A stretch of 64,000 bases of DNA from a virus: positions 248,001 through 312,000 of the IMG/VR virus record IMGVR_UViG_3300030385_002649, one strand, 5' to 3'. A program made the position numbers and the translations under genes. The notes beneath the pieces are model-generated. The model ran no database searches. It had not been told where the DNA came from and saw only the letters and a list, made by a program, of their open reading frames with translations. Positions within the stretch are counted from its first letter, which is position 1, and each line of letters starts with the position of its first letter. Of this stretch, positions 15,916 through 25,160 are shown in pieces.

Positions 15916-16399
15916 AGCGATAACGCTTGCCAAAAGACCTAGGACCGCGCCTCATCGTAGGACTCACAGACTTCTGTCTGCCATGATCCTGCGCTGGACC
16001 GTTGCCTACCGAAAAGCCGTCTTTTCCACTACTACCACGACCAAGCGGGTCGTTTTGATCGACGTCAGATAACTCGGCGTCGTCCCCAACCTTCGTGTTA
16101 GAAATGCCTCTTTCATAAGGCTGGCCCATAACTTCGAAAGACTGTTGGCCAGCCTTATTTGGCTCTGGGTGAATGCCACCGCTTTGTTGTGGGCCACGGT
16201 TTTGAGTTACAGTTCCTTGAACATCATCTCTACCCATAAATTTTCTATGTCTAGGGTTAGCTGGTGGGGCTAAGCTTCCAGAGCGCTGAGGGAACTGCTT
16301 GGAGTGTTGGGCGGGGTCATAATTAAGCCCGTACTTTTTTGCTTGCTTTGGGTCTAATTTGGGCAGAAAATTAGCTTCGTGCAGAGCGTTAAGTTTCAT
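15914..16399 (-). CDS. Hypothetical Gly/Gln-rich protein
   Basis: 161 residues. Low complexity after residue 40, rich in Gly, Gln, Pro and Ser, ending in a basic SFGKRYR. No enzyme motif. The composition suggests a disordered linker or a small virion or scaffold protein. It directly follows the gene at 16400 with no gap, so both are co-transcribed. Confidence 0.5.
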   Translation of the reverse strand: MKLNALHEANFLPKLDPKQAKKYGLNYDPAQHSKQFPQRSGSLAPPANPRHRKFMGRDDVQGTVTQNRGPQQSGGIHPEPNKAGQQSFEVMGQPYERGISNTKVGDDAELSDVDQNDPLGRGSSGKDGFSVGNGPAQDHGRQKSVSPTMRRGPRSFGKRYR

Positions 16400-16927
16400 T
16401 TAGAAACCTTCTAATTTGCCTTTGTCATGCTCGTCGCCCTCTGGGTAAGAACCGCCACCAGCGAATGGTTCGGTGTACTCATCCTTGCGACTATCGGCGT
16501 TGGTTGTGACGTCAACCATATCTTCCAAGTTAGTGTTCCAACCTGAATCTTGCTCGCCGGGATCAGAAGACAACTCGTCGACTAGGCTATCAATATGGCC
16601 TAATGCAGACTCTACAGCTTTATCTGGGACTGCTCGCTGTCGTAGTTCTCTTTCGAATGACAGTTTAAATGTATCGTTGTCGATATATTTATAGTTGTGA
16701 GTTTGGAAGAATGCTGATGTCATCGCGTCTTCGTGTGTCTCACCTGCCACTTTAAGCTTGAAAGCATCGTCGATACCCTCCCACCTAAACTGAGAATTAT
16801 GAGCTGTTTCGTCACCATCATGCTTGACCATATCAAGCATGTCTGACAAAGCAGTATCCTCGGCTAACACATTAGCGCGGAGGGTGCCCTTAAAAGCTTC
16901 TAAAAGTTGTTTCTCGAGATCTCTCAT
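16400..16927 (-). CDS. Hypothetical acidic protein
   Basis: 175 residues. The N-terminus is helical (MRDLEKQLLEAFKGTL), the middle has many acidic residues and the end is disordered (GGGSYPEGDEHDKGK). No motif recognised. First gene of a two-gene minus-strand unit divergent from the RecA cluster. Confidence 0.5.
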   Translation of the reverse strand: MRDLEKQLLEAFKGTLRANVLAEDTALSDMLDMVKHDGDETAHNSQFRWEGIDDAFKLKVAGETHEDAMTSAFFQTHNYKYIDNDTFKLSFERELRQRAVPDKAVESALGHIDSLVDELSSDPGEQDSGWNTNLEDMVDVTTNADSRKDEYTEPFAGGGSYPEGDEHDKGKLEGF

Positions 16928-17010
16928 ACTGCCCCTGTACTAGGTTTCTCCGTATGTAGTTTTGAGTAACCAAAACTATCCGTGTTTTTAATTACGAATA
17001 AAGGGACTAA

Positions 17011-17298
17011 ATGTTTAATCAATTCGATGTGGTACAATTATCCACCACTAAAGGAATAAGATTCTTGTCGGGGCCTCAAGGAGGGGCTACTGATCCTCAC
17101 GGAAATTGGTCTATTATAGGATTTGTAGAACTAGATGCAATAATCGCTAAGGATACAACTATTGTTCGCGTGCCTGTAGCCGATTTAAAAAAGGTCGCCT
17201 CATACAATCTTGATAGCTTTATGTCCAAAATCCAAAACGCTGGGTATTTAAAAGACAGAAAGAATAATGATCATGGCAAAAAAGAAAGTAGCGAGTAA
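17011..17298 (+). CDS. Hypothetical protein before RecA
   Basis: 95 residues. AAAGGG precedes the ATG. A beta-rich first part (QFDVVQLSTTKGIRFLSG) may be a small SH3- or OB-like barrel, which is common in phage small proteins. Its end overlaps the recA start by 26 bases. Confidence 0.6.
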   Translation: MFNQFDVVQLSTTKGIRFLSGPQGGATDPHGNWSIIGFVELDAIIAKDTTIVRVPVADLKKVASYNLDSFMSKIQNAGYLKDRKNNDHGKKESSE

Positions 17299-18361
17299 AG
17301 ACCTAGAACTGTCAAAAGACAGAGGTGAAGCATTTATCCAGATCTTAGATATCGTAAACGGTGAATTCGGAGCAGGAACTCTCACCACAGGAAAAGACAA
17401 TCAGCGGATCGAATGTGACGTCATTCCAACTGGCGCTCTAGCAATTGACCTTGCTATTGAAGCCGGTGGAGTCCCCAGAGGAAAGATCACAGAGATTTAT
17501 GGTCCATACTCTTCTGGAAAGACTACTCTAGCGCTCTCTGTAGCCGCTCAAGCCCAAAAAGCCGGTGGAAAAGTGGCTTTCATCGATGCTGAGCACGCTC
17601 TAGATCCGAAATGGGCAGGAACGATTGGCGTCAACATGGACGACCTCGTCATTTCTCAGCCAGACTACGGCGAGCAAGCCCTCACTATTTTAGAAAAGTT
17701 GACAAGGTCTGGGGCATTCGATTTAATCATCATCGACTCCGTCCCAGCGCTCGTACCAAAGGCTGAAATCGAAGGCCAAGTCGGGGACCACCACGTCGGA
17801 GCACAAGCTAGGATGATGTCCCAAGCTTTGAGAATGCTAGTCGGCGCTGTTAGTAGAAGCAGGACTGCAATTATCTTCATTAACCAAATCCGGGAAAAGA
17901 TCGGCGTCATGTTCGGATCACCAGAGACTACACCAGGAGGCAGGGCCTTGAGGTTCTACTCAGCAGTCCGACTCGATGTGCGAAAGATTGGAGTTATTAA
18001 GGATGGGACCACACCAATCGCAAACCAATGTAAAGTTACTGTCAAGAAGAATAAGATCGGGAGACCCTTCAGGGTTGCCGAGTTTAAGATTGGTTACGAT
18101 TGCGGCGTCGATTCTTTAGCTTCTCTCGTAGATGTTGGAGTTAATTTAGGGGTCATCCGTAAGGCTGGCGGAAATCATTATTTCACTGGCGCTGGTGCGA
18201 AAGAAGAGACGAAGCTTGGATCATCAGAGGCCACAGCCCTCACTTTCCTCAACGAAAACTCTGCTATATTCGACGAAATCGAAATGACGGTTCACCAAAA
18301 AATAATGGGAACCGAAGATGCCGATACGGAAGAAGACGGTTTCGACCAAGAAGAAGATTAA
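17273..18361 (+). CDS. recA: RecA recombinase
   Basis: 362 residues from the ATG at 17273; an ATG at 17267 is also in frame. Walker A is GPYSSGKTT (77-85), with Tyr where bacterial RecA usually has Glu. DAEHALDP and the Walker B strand LIIIDSVPALVPKAEIEG follow, and then INQIREKIGVMFGSPETTPGG, the DNA-binding L2 region. A C-terminal domain and acidic tail (EDADTEEDGFDQEED) are present, so this is a bacterial-type full-length RecA. It would pair homologous DNA during recombination-dependent replication and repair. The next gene starts directly after the stop. Confidence 0.95.
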   Translation: MAKKKVASKDLELSKDRGEAFIQILDIVNGEFGAGTLTTGKDNQRIECDVIPTGALAIDLAIEAGGVPRGKITEIYGPYSSGKTTLALSVAAQAQKAGGKVAFIDAEHALDPKWAGTIGVNMDDLVISQPDYGEQALTILEKLTRSGAFDLIIIDSVPALVPKAEIEGQVGDHHVGAQARMMSQALRMLVGAVSRSRTAIIFINQIREKIGVMFGSPETTPGGRALRFYSAVRLDVRKIGVIKDGTTPIANQCKVTVKKNKIGRPFRVAEFKIGYDCGVDSLASLVDVGVNLGVIRKAGGNHYFTGAGAKEETKLGSSEATALTFLNENSAIFDEIEMTVHQKIMGTEDADTEEDGFDQEED

Positions 18362-19000
18362 ATGGGTTCAAAACCACTATTTAAACGAGGCGAAGTAACC
18401 TACCTTGCTAGCTCAACTATCATTGGTAGGCTAGATTCTTTTAAAATAAGTCACTCTAAACAGATCGGACCAGGAACTTGGGTATACCCAATTAGGATCG
18501 GCAAAAAGCCTCCTCACCGTTCTACTATAGGTGACACTTGGGATAAAAGAATTGATGAAGGCACTTTAGTCTATAACGAACCAGAACTCATCACGTTCTG
18601 CGAAGCTGTAGGCAGATGCATCAACGCTCTGAACAACCAAATAGCAAGTGTGATCGCAAAGCAGACAGCTAGTTGTTCTGGCACGGATGAACCTGTTAGA
18701 GATCCTTTTGAACCACGGTTTGAAATAGGGGAGTATATCCACATTGATGCAAGCGCAAGGATTGGATTCCTACAATGCGCTAAAGTGACCGGGGTTACCG
18801 AAATTGGTGTCCAACCAGGATCTAGGAAAGCAAGATTTGTATATTTCCTAGATATTACGAGAAACCACAGACCTCAGATCTATTATAGAGAAGATGAGTT
18901 GATCACGGAGTGTGAAGCTTGTAATAAAGTTCTGACGGCATTAGATGGGCAACTGCAAGATCTTGTTGAACAACGTGACATGAGGTGTCCTGGTATTTGA
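18362..19000 (+). CDS. Hypothetical protein with an internal duplication
   Basis: 212 residues. Two halves have the same plan: each begins (F)K/E-x-GE followed by beta strands, then a helical end (ELITFCEAVGRCINALNNQI in one, ELITECEACNKVLTALDGQL in the other) and a final Cys-containing turn (SCSG, RCPG). This is a tandem domain duplication. No function is recognised; the position between RecA and the helicase suggests a replication role. Confidence 0.6.
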   Translation: MGSKPLFKRGEVTYLASSTIIGRLDSFKISHSKQIGPGTWVYPIRIGKKPPHRSTIGDTWDKRIDEGTLVYNEPELITFCEAVGRCINALNNQIASVIAKQTASCSGTDEPVRDPFEPRFEIGEYIHIDASARIGFLQCAKVTGVTEIGVQPGSRKARFVYFLDITRNHRPQIYYREDELITECEACNKVLTALDGQLQDLVEQRDMRCPGI

Positions 19001-19005
19001 GGGAC

Positions 19006-20346
19006 ATGGTTGATGTCAAGGATATTGAAGAGGTCGGAACAGCAACGCCGTTCGGACCAGACACAGAAAAGGCAATCGTCTCTCTGTGTTTCGACGAACC
19101 GGAGTTTTTCTCTACAGTTGGAAAGCAACTAACATACAAGTATTTCCGGCTGGCAGAGACCAAATTCGTCATGGCTGTCGTTGAAAAGCTGATTGAGAAA
19201 CACGGCTTCGTACCGCCAAGACACGTCGTTCGCGATTACGCCCTAAAGCACTTCTCCACAGACGACGATTGGGAGCCCTTCCTAGAAGTGATCGATAGGG
19301 CGTCTAGCCCCAGAGAAGTCCCCTTTATCAAGGAAGAACTCACGAATTGGGCTAGAGACGCTGCTTACGGTTTGCTCTATGATGATGAGGCTATCGCGGC
19401 TTATGAGTCTAGAGATTATGAGGCACTACAAAATATCTTCGAAGAAGCACAAAGAATCTCAGACGTGTCTGCGAAAGGACTTTGGTTCTTCGATGAGATG
19501 GATCGAGTCTTCGACAAGGATATGACACCCAGCTATACCTGTGGTTTCTCTAAGATCGACCAGTCTATCGAAGGAGGAGGCCCGTCCAAGGGAGAGGTCT
19601 TCTGTTGGATGGCGGCTACCGGTGTCGGAAAGTCAATTCTGCTGCCTCACGCCGGAATCGCTAACATGAAACGAGGTTGCAAAGTCCTCCATGTTACGTT
19701 GGAACTCAGTGCTGTAAAGACTCAGCTGAGATATTCTGGTGCGATGTCTGATGTCGAGATCCATCGACGTTTTGAAGCTCCATTGAAAGAGAAAATGAAG
19801 TCTAAGGTCGAGTACTTTAGGAAGGCTTATGGAGGAGATCTAGTAATCTATGACCTCCCGCCTGACGAAACGACAGTAGACCACATTTATGCTCTGATCC
19901 ATCAGCTTAGGAAACAGAAAAACTGGAACCCAGACGTCTTAATCATTGATTATCTTGAACAACTGACTCCTCGACGCAGTGCGGATAACGAATATGCCAG
20001 ACAAAAGACCGTTACTACTGAAATTCGTGGTCTAGCTCGCCGTGAGAACGTTCTAATTTTCACTGCTACCCAAACTAATCGCCCTGACGATAACAAGGGT
20101 AAAGGTGGCGCACCTCAAGTGTCCGGAGTTAACAAGGTGGCCGAATCTTATGGAAAAATGATGCCTCTCGATTATGTTGTCAGCGCTAACCAGAGCGAAG
20201 AGGAGCGCAATAACAAAATCAAGACGATCCGGCTCTATATCGCTAAGAACCGTAACGGAGCACGAGACGTCCTCTGTACTATCAAGGTGAATTACACCAC
20301 AATGAAGATGGAACAGTTCTCAGCCAACAAGATTACCAAGAAATGA
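19006..20346 (+). CDS. dnaB: DnaB-type replicative helicase
   Basis: 446 residues from the ATG at 19006. An N-terminal helical domain (TEKAIVSLCFDEPEFFSTV) resembles the DnaB collar. The RecA-like motor has Walker A MAATGVGKS (about 203-211), an EL (LHVTLEL) motif, and Walker B DVLIIDYLEQL (about 311). FTATQTNRP is motif H3, and AKNRNGARD carries the arginine finger region. It would unwind the fork 5'-3' as a hexamer. Helicase loaders are not obvious nearby. It overlaps the next start by four bases. Confidence 0.9.
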   Translation: MVDVKDIEEVGTATPFGPDTEKAIVSLCFDEPEFFSTVGKQLTYKYFRLAETKFVMAVVEKLIEKHGFVPPRHVVRDYALKHFSTDDDWEPFLEVIDRASSPREVPFIKEELTNWARDAAYGLLYDDEAIAAYESRDYEALQNIFEEAQRISDVSAKGLWFFDEMDRVFDKDMTPSYTCGFSKIDQSIEGGGPSKGEVFCWMAATGVGKSILLPHAGIANMKRGCKVLHVTLELSAVKTQLRYSGAMSDVEIHRRFEAPLKEKMKSKVEYFRKAYGGDLVIYDLPPDETTVDHIYALIHQLRKQKNWNPDVLIIDYLEQLTPRRSADNEYARQKTVTTEIRGLARRENVLIFTATQTNRPDDNKGKGGAPQVSGVNKVAESYGKMMPLDYVVSANQSEEERNNKIKTIRLYIAKNRNGARDVLCTIKVNYTTMKMEQFSANKITKK

Positions 20347-20738
20347 ACGTTGCAAGGTTAATATTCGAGTTCTTGTCTGAAAAAGGCTACTATTGTACTC
20401 ATCATGATTATGGGGCGCTTAGTTTTGGGTATGGGAAGCATTACGACGTTGTCACTCTAAGCTCTATGGAAGATTTAACGCTTAGCTTCTCAGACAATCA
20501 GATAACAGTTAAAAAAGAAGTGTTTAGAACGTTAAAGTCTGATGATTATTTATATCGAAACCCAACTTTTAAAGCTCTTGGTGTCGTTGATATTTATAAC
20601 TCAGATTCTCTCGATCAACTTCTAAAGATCTGTGTTGAGAACTACGGCAAGCCAAAACTTCTTGATCGAGTCGCTAGGACCATCAGAGGGGTGGGTAAAT
20701 ACTACAAGAAGTTTCGGAAGTTTAGGGAAAACAAATGA
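20343..20738 (+). CDS. Hypothetical basic protein
   Basis: 131 residues in the replication operon. It ends with a strongly basic helix (KYYKKFRKFRENK). No motif recognised. Four-base overlaps with both neighbours suggest translational coupling. Confidence 0.55.
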   Translation: MNVARLIFEFLSEKGYYCTHHDYGALSFGYGKHYDVVTLSSMEDLTLSFSDNQITVKKEVFRTLKSDDYLYRNPTFKALGVVDIYNSDSLDQLLKICVENYGKPKLLDRVARTIRGVGKYYKKFRKFRENK

Positions 20739-21190
20739 AATATTATTACACTTGTGCGTCTAAAGAAAAGCGCTGTAGGATCGAAGACCTGCCCGAGGCA
20801 TTCTTCGAAGGTAAGATGAAAATCGAGTTAGCTGTGAAAGCTAGCGCTGTTGAGCGATCAGAAGACGGACGGATCGACACATTGTCACCCCTTGTTTGGA
20901 TTGTAGAACACCCAATGGCTGAACAACCAGAGCTAAAATGTTTAGTATGCGAAGGCGCAGCTCGTAAGGTGATGCAAAGAACTGGCGCTACGTATATTAG
21001 AGGGAATGGCTACCTCGATACGAAGGGCTGCAGAAGAGACATGAACTTGTACAAACTGCAAAAAGACGACCCTTACGGCCATATGAGGCAACCCGGCGAA
21101 AAGGACGACTTGGTCAACAAGATCAAGAAAGCCGGTAAGAAAAACAGCGCAAGACCTCAACACTTCTACCGAGGAATGAAGGGCAGCTAG
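20735..21190 (+). CDS. FmdB-like zinc-ribbon protein
   Basis: 151 residues. MKYYYTCASKEKR at the start, LKCLVCEGAARKV and YIRGNGYLDTKGCRRDMNLYKL resemble FmdB-type regulatory zinc ribbons that phages carry, although the first Cys pair is not a clean CxxC. The C-terminal part is basic (KKAGKKNSARP). The role is unknown; the location between helicase and polymerase suggests a replication accessory. Confidence 0.5.
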   Translation: MKYYYTCASKEKRCRIEDLPEAFFEGKMKIELAVKASAVERSEDGRIDTLSPLVWIVEHPMAEQPELKCLVCEGAARKVMQRTGATYIRGNGYLDTKGCRRDMNLYKLQKDDPYGHMRQPGEKDDLVNKIKKAGKKNSARPQHFYRGMKGS

Positions 21191-21200
21191 TCCTAAACCA

Positions 21201-22346
21201 ATGTACTTTATCCACTGTGCCTTTGATCGTAAACGAGAATTACCTCTGTATGCAGTCGTTTTCGATTCAGAAGAAAAAGACATCGACTTCTACCCGCTAT
21301 ATCTCAAAAGTGGAAAGACTAAGCTATACGAGGTCGAACAAAACTTCAAAACGATTAAGGGCATACTGTGCGATTATAAAGTAGTTGTATCGGGATTTAA
21401 AGATTACGTCAAGTGCTTCAAGTTAAATCATTTAGAAAAGCATCAAGTCTACGACGCTCCCGGTCTTCCTATTAGGGGCGTAGCAGAAGTCGTTCCAATG
21501 AAGAAACTTCTGATCGAAGGGTTGAAGAAATTCTTAGGGTGTGAAGCTCTATTATGGAACAAAGTCTTAGCTGATTCGCAGTTCGTCTATTCTCATCTAG
21601 AAACTGCAGGATATTGGCAAGATAAAGCTCGCAATCCGACTTATGAATTCGCCTATACCGGACGATCTAAGAGTATAGGGGACAACATCCAGGGTGCAAG
21701 CACTGGCGCAGAGATTTATTCTAACAACGTTAGACACGACACTTTTGTATGCTTCGACTGGATAGCTGCTGACTTGCGGGCCGCCTCTATTCTAAGCCAA
21801 GACGTGCAGTTGAAAAACTCTTTCATAGAGTCGGATCCGTACACGCATCTCCAACAACAATTAGCATCAAGCGAAATCACTCGTGAGGATTGTAAGCTAG
21901 AACTGTTTAGAAGCTTTTACTCTATCAATTATGAAAATCCCATCCTAGAGATCTATCCCGATTTCGCTAAGTGGATGAAGGAGACTAGTGATAAAATTGA
22001 GGAACAAGGTTATAGTGAATCGATCCTCAATCGCAAGTTTACAATTGAAAAAGAGAGGACTAAAAAGAGTTGTTTCAACGCTCAGGTGCAGGGTTCAGTA
22101 GCTCACGCTATGCAAAACACAATTTATAGGGTTTTTAAGGCTTATCCACAGAACCTTATGGCTGAGATTCATGATTCTCTTGTTTTGTCATGTCCTGCTA
22201 AAGCTGTTGACGAGATTATTCAGACAGTTTCTAAAATCATGCTGAAGCCTTTTGAAGGTATCTTACAAAGTAGTCCAACATTTCCTATTAAAGTCTTAAA
22301 AGGCAAAAAATGGAAGATGTGGGAAGAAGTGGCAGAATTCAGATGA
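21201..22346 (+). CDS. Minimal family A (PolA-like) DNA polymerase
   Basis: 381 residues. The C-terminal half carries PolA blocks: motif A FDWIAADLRAASILSQD, a motif B remnant around CKLELFRSFYSINY, and motif C EIHDSLVLS. The two metal-binding aspartates are kept, but the usual HDE of motif C is HDS and the motif A core differs (usual DYSQIELR). The N-terminal part is too short for a normal 3'-5' exonuclease and lacks its motifs. It could be a small gap-filling polymerase or an inactive relative. It lies between helicase and SSB genes, while the main polymerase appears to be the split DnaE. Confidence 0.7.
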   Translation: MYFIHCAFDRKRELPLYAVVFDSEEKDIDFYPLYLKSGKTKLYEVEQNFKTIKGILCDYKVVVSGFKDYVKCFKLNHLEKHQVYDAPGLPIRGVAEVVPMKKLLIEGLKKFLGCEALLWNKVLADSQFVYSHLETAGYWQDKARNPTYEFAYTGRSKSIGDNIQGASTGAEIYSNNVRHDTFVCFDWIAADLRAASILSQDVQLKNSFIESDPYTHLQQQLASSEITREDCKLELFRSFYSINYENPILEIYPDFAKWMKETSDKIEEQGYSESILNRKFTIEKERTKKSCFNAQVQGSVAHAMQNTIYRVFKAYPQNLMAEIHDSLVLSCPAKAVDEIIQTVSKIMLKPFEGILQSSPTFPIKVLKGKKWKMWEEVAEFR

Positions 22347-22831
22347 CATCTAAGAGAGAGCACTTAAACGTGATGTTTGGAGAAGAGCTTGTAGATCAGC
22401 TTTTTCGAGTCACAGTCACTCCCAAAACTGGAAAAAAGATTACGAGAGAATTCGCAGCCGATCTCCATATCGACTACGAAAACATCCAGCAAGAACTGAT
22501 TGAAGCACCGGCGATCTACGCATTCTGGTCTACAGTCCTGGCAAACCAAAGGCTCGTAGTCGACACTCTAAAGCAACAAGTTATTGCTAAGAGTGCTAAG
22601 ATCCAACAGCAAGTTATCGATGCCGCCAAAACTGGCGGCGTTAAAGTAGTGAAGTACCAGCTAGATGGCTTGGTTGAGGCTGACGATAGTGTCGTTAAGC
22701 TTCAAATGAGACTCGCGGTAGAAGAAAAAAGACTTAGCGTACTGTACGGCGTCATTAAGGGATTAGAGATCAAGTCTAACAACCTTAGGAGTCTTGCCGG
22801 GTTCGCTAAAATGGAAATGGAAAATTCATAA
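22331..22831 (+). CDS. Coiled-coil phage protein, possibly a recombination mediator
   Basis: 166 residues from the ATG at 22331; a longer start at 22310 lies deeper in the polymerase gene. After a short N-terminal region the protein is one long helical hairpin (LANQRLVVDTLKQQVIAKSAKIQQQV and LEIKSNNLRSLAGFAKM regions). Similar small helical proteins in phages are sometimes annotated as UvsY-like mediators. The link is by general pattern and by neighbourhood (RecA, SSB), not by a diagnostic motif. Confidence 0.5.
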   Translation, partial: GRIQMTSKREHLNVMFGEELVDQLFRVTVTPKTGKKITREFAADLHIDYENIQQELIEAPAIYAFWSTVLANQRLVVDTLKQQVIAKSAKIQQQVIDAAKTGGVKVVKYQLDGLVEADDSVVKLQMRLAVEEKRLSVLYGVIKGLEIKSNNLRSLAGFAKMEMENS

Positions 22832-22901
22832 CCCCCATTATTTTCAATGTATTTAACATTGGTCGATAGAGACGTTTGCAATTATCATAGGAGAAGCAAA
22901 A

Positions 22902-23921
22902 ATGACAACTGATAAACGAAAAGAAATGCTTAAAAGAGTCCGAGAAAGAATGCTCAAGAAGAAGGGCGGTCGAAGACGTGATCCCGGCGAGTGGCGCGCA
23001 CCGAACCTTCCTCCAGGCGATTCAGAACTGAAGCTGAAGACAGCAATTTTGCCACCACTTTCTAAGGGCGACGTTTGCGCTGCCGGATCCGCCGAAAACG
23101 ACATGGAAGGTTTGTTCTTCATCCGTGTTGGCGATCACTGGATCAACAAGAAGAGGTTCCCATGCCCTCGTGTTTACGATTATGAGGAATGCCCTTATTG
23201 TCAGCTAGGCTTCGACCTGATGCAAGAGACGGACGATAAAGACGCTAAGCGAGAGATTGCCAAGCAGTATCTTCCTACTACGAAGTACGCCGTAAACATC
23301 TATTTCCCGAATGTAAAATCGAACCCAGAAGACCTTAGAGGCACGACTAAATGGTACGCTGTTCCTTCTACGATCTTCGATAAGTTCGATGAATGCATCA
23401 ACAATGACGATGAAGGCGACGACCCAGACGATCCTCAATCATTCGGATTGTTCTATGACGAGAACAACGCTTACTCATTTCAAATCCACATTTGCAAGAA
23501 CGGACAGTTCAACGATTATAAGGGCAGTAAGTTCCTCGTAACGTCGCTTGGCCCAATTGCTGATTCGGAAGAGGAAATCGAGAAGATTTTGGCAGCCCGT
23601 CACGATCTTGCGACCAAGTTCCCGGAACGTACAGCTGAAAACCTAGAAGCCCTTACAACGATGGTTAAGGAAATTCTAGAAGCTGACGGAGACGACGATG
23701 GAGATGGCTTCGACGCCGACGAGCAGAAGGAGTCGACCGCAGAGGACAAGCCAAAGCCAAAGCCTAAGCCAGCCAAGGCCAAAGCAGAGGACAAGCCAAA
23801 GCCTAAGGCTGCAAAGCCAGCCAAGGCGGATAGGGCCGACGCAGAAGAGACAGTTCTTGACTTGTCAGACAGCGACGACGAAGAGCTAAACGCACTGGTA
23901 AGCGAAATCACCAACGCTTAA
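22902..23921 (+). CDS. gp32-like single-stranded DNA-binding protein
   Basis: 339 residues. A basic N-terminus (KRVRERMLKKKGGRRR) precedes an OB-like core with a predicted zinc site His79, Cys88, Cys97, Cys100 (DHW..CPRVYDYEECPYC), matching the H-C-C-C arrangement of T4 gp32. Later come a linker with repeated Lys-Pro and Ala-Lys blocks (about 288-316) and a strongly acidic end (DLSDSDDEE). The acidic tail is typical of SSBs that recruit partners. An isolated ribosome site, a 70-base leader upstream and a terminator-like hairpin downstream suggest separate strong expression. Confidence 0.85.
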   Translation: MTTDKRKEMLKRVRERMLKKKGGRRRDPGEWRAPNLPPGDSELKLKTAILPPLSKGDVCAAGSAENDMEGLFFIRVGDHWINKKRFPCPRVYDYEECPYCQLGFDLMQETDDKDAKREIAKQYLPTTKYAVNIYFPNVKSNPEDLRGTTKWYAVPSTIFDKFDECINNDDEGDDPDDPQSFGLFYDENNAYSFQIHICKNGQFNDYKGSKFLVTSLGPIADSEEEIEKILAARHDLATKFPERTAENLEALTTMVKEILEADGDDDGDGFDADEQKESTAEDKPKPKPKPAKAKAEDKPKPKAAKPAKADRADAEETVLDLSDSDDEELNALVSEITNA

Positions 23922-23930
23922 TCACGCACG

Positions 23931-23960
23931 CGAGAGCCCGGGTTTAGTCCCGGGCTCTCG
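23931..23960 (+). terminator. Strong GC-rich hairpin after SSB
   Basis: CGAGAGCCCGGG (23931-23942) pairs perfectly with CCCGGGCTCTCG (23949-23960) around the loop TTTAGT. It is followed by TTGTGTT, a weak T-tract. It probably ends or attenuates SSB transcripts; readthrough would supply the exonuclease gene starting at 23978. Confidence 0.75.
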
Positions 23961-23977
23961 TTGTGTTAGGAGGTAAA

Positions 23978-24925
23978 ATGTACGATCACATCTTAATTGA
24001 CGGTAAGAACATGCTCTACAGAGCAATCTTCGCTGGTTATTCAGATATGAAATTCAGAGATTCAAAACACCACACGATCAATATCATCTTGCATTTTCTG
24101 ACATATTATGTTGATAAATTCAAACCAAAAAGGTTTCATGTGTTCTGGGACGCTCCCAGAACTAAAACCTGGAGACGCTTGTTAGATCCAGAATATAAGA
24201 ATAACCGAAATAACGAAGAGCAGAATAAAGGGAAAGAATTAGACGTCGACGCCATGCTCGCTAACCTCACAGAAGTTTGTACAGTGTTGTTCAAGAATAT
24301 GGCGATCAGACAATACTACCGAGAGGCTATGGAGGCTGACGATCTCATCTATGCATTTTGCAAGATGAACCCAAAGGATAAAATTCTAATCGTGTCGTCT
24401 GATGGTGACTTGAAACAAATTCCTTTTCAGATGGCTAATGTTGATGTCCATCACCCGCACGTTAAAAGACAACTGTTAGAAGAAGTTCCAGAACACGATC
24501 CTGTCCTAGTTAAGTCGTTTATGGGAGATAAGTCAGACAACATCGACGGATATTTCAAAGTGGGCCCCGTTAAAGCTAAATTGTTGTCAGAAGACACGAC
24601 TGCTCGACATGAGTTCTTCCAATCTGAAAAATCAATCATCAAGGTAGACGAAGATCGCCCTGTAGTTGGAAATCAGAGATTTAAAGAAAATCTGAGGCTC
24701 ATCGATTTGTCTTTGTGTCCTCATTTGCTAGACAATATGATATACGTCTCTAGCAAACAATTTAGGCCAAACCGGTTTGATTTAAACAAGATTAGAGAAG
24801 TTATCAGCAAATATAAGCTGCGGGGTGTTAGTGCCGGGGTAACTAGGTATATAGCACCTTTCAAAAGGCTCGTAGAGGTAACCGATGGCAGTAGCGTCAC
24901 ACGTAGCAGTTCTAAAACTAGTTAA
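23978..24925 (+). CDS. 5'-3' exonuclease (FEN/Pol I N-terminal type)
   Basis: 315 residues from the ATG at 23978, with AGGAGG four bases upstream. Metal-site blocks of the family are in order: ILIDGKNMLYRA, FWDAPRTKTWR, AMEADDLIYAF, IVSSDGDLKQI and MGDKSDNIDGYFKVGP (helix-hairpin-helix region). It would remove RNA primers and flaps, complementing a PolA-like polymerase that lacks this domain. The last 40 bases overlap the next gene. Confidence 0.9.
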   Translation: MYDHILIDGKNMLYRAIFAGYSDMKFRDSKHHTINIILHFLTYYVDKFKPKRFHVFWDAPRTKTWRRLLDPEYKNNRNNEEQNKGKELDVDAMLANLTEVCTVLFKNMAIRQYYREAMEADDLIYAFCKMNPKDKILIVSSDGDLKQIPFQMANVDVHHPHVKRQLLEEVPEHDPVLVKSFMGDKSDNIDGYFKVGPVKAKLLSEDTTARHEFFQSEKSIIKVDEDRPVVGNQRFKENLRLIDLSLCPHLLDNMIYVSSKQFRPNRFDLNKIREVISKYKLRGVSAGVTRYIAPFKRLVEVTDGSSVTRSSSKTS

Positions 24926-25160
24926 CATCAATGGTATTGGTGCAGTCGTAGACAAATCAGATCCTGCAACAACATTGCAGGACATCGTAAAGGCCCCTGG
25001 CACCGAATTTAGAGTTGTTGAAAACGGCACTGGAGCCGCCGAATCGCTAAACGCTGTTGGTTTCAAAACCGTTGCGGCATACTTAGAAGCAGAAGCAAGC
25101 TCAGGATACGCCTTGGCCCATATGGACCAAACCTGGATCATTACACAGATGATTACGTAA
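24885..25160 (+). CDS. Hypothetical protein
   Basis: 91 residues. Compact alpha/beta sequence rich in Ala and Val (AVVDKSDPATTLQDIVKAPG). No motif recognised. AGAGG lies before the ATG, within the exonuclease gene. Its stop overlaps the next start (TAATG). Confidence 0.5.
   Translation: MAVASHVAVLKLVNINGIGAVVDKSDPATTLQDIVKAPGTEFRVVENGTGAAESLNAVGFKTVAAYLEAEASSGYALAHMDQTWIITQMIT

Noticed and set aside
23600-23914. Minus-strand 104-codon frame opposite the SSB tail
   Set aside because: It mirrors the low-complexity Lys/Pro/Ala and acidic coding sequence of the SSB gene and has no ribosome site.
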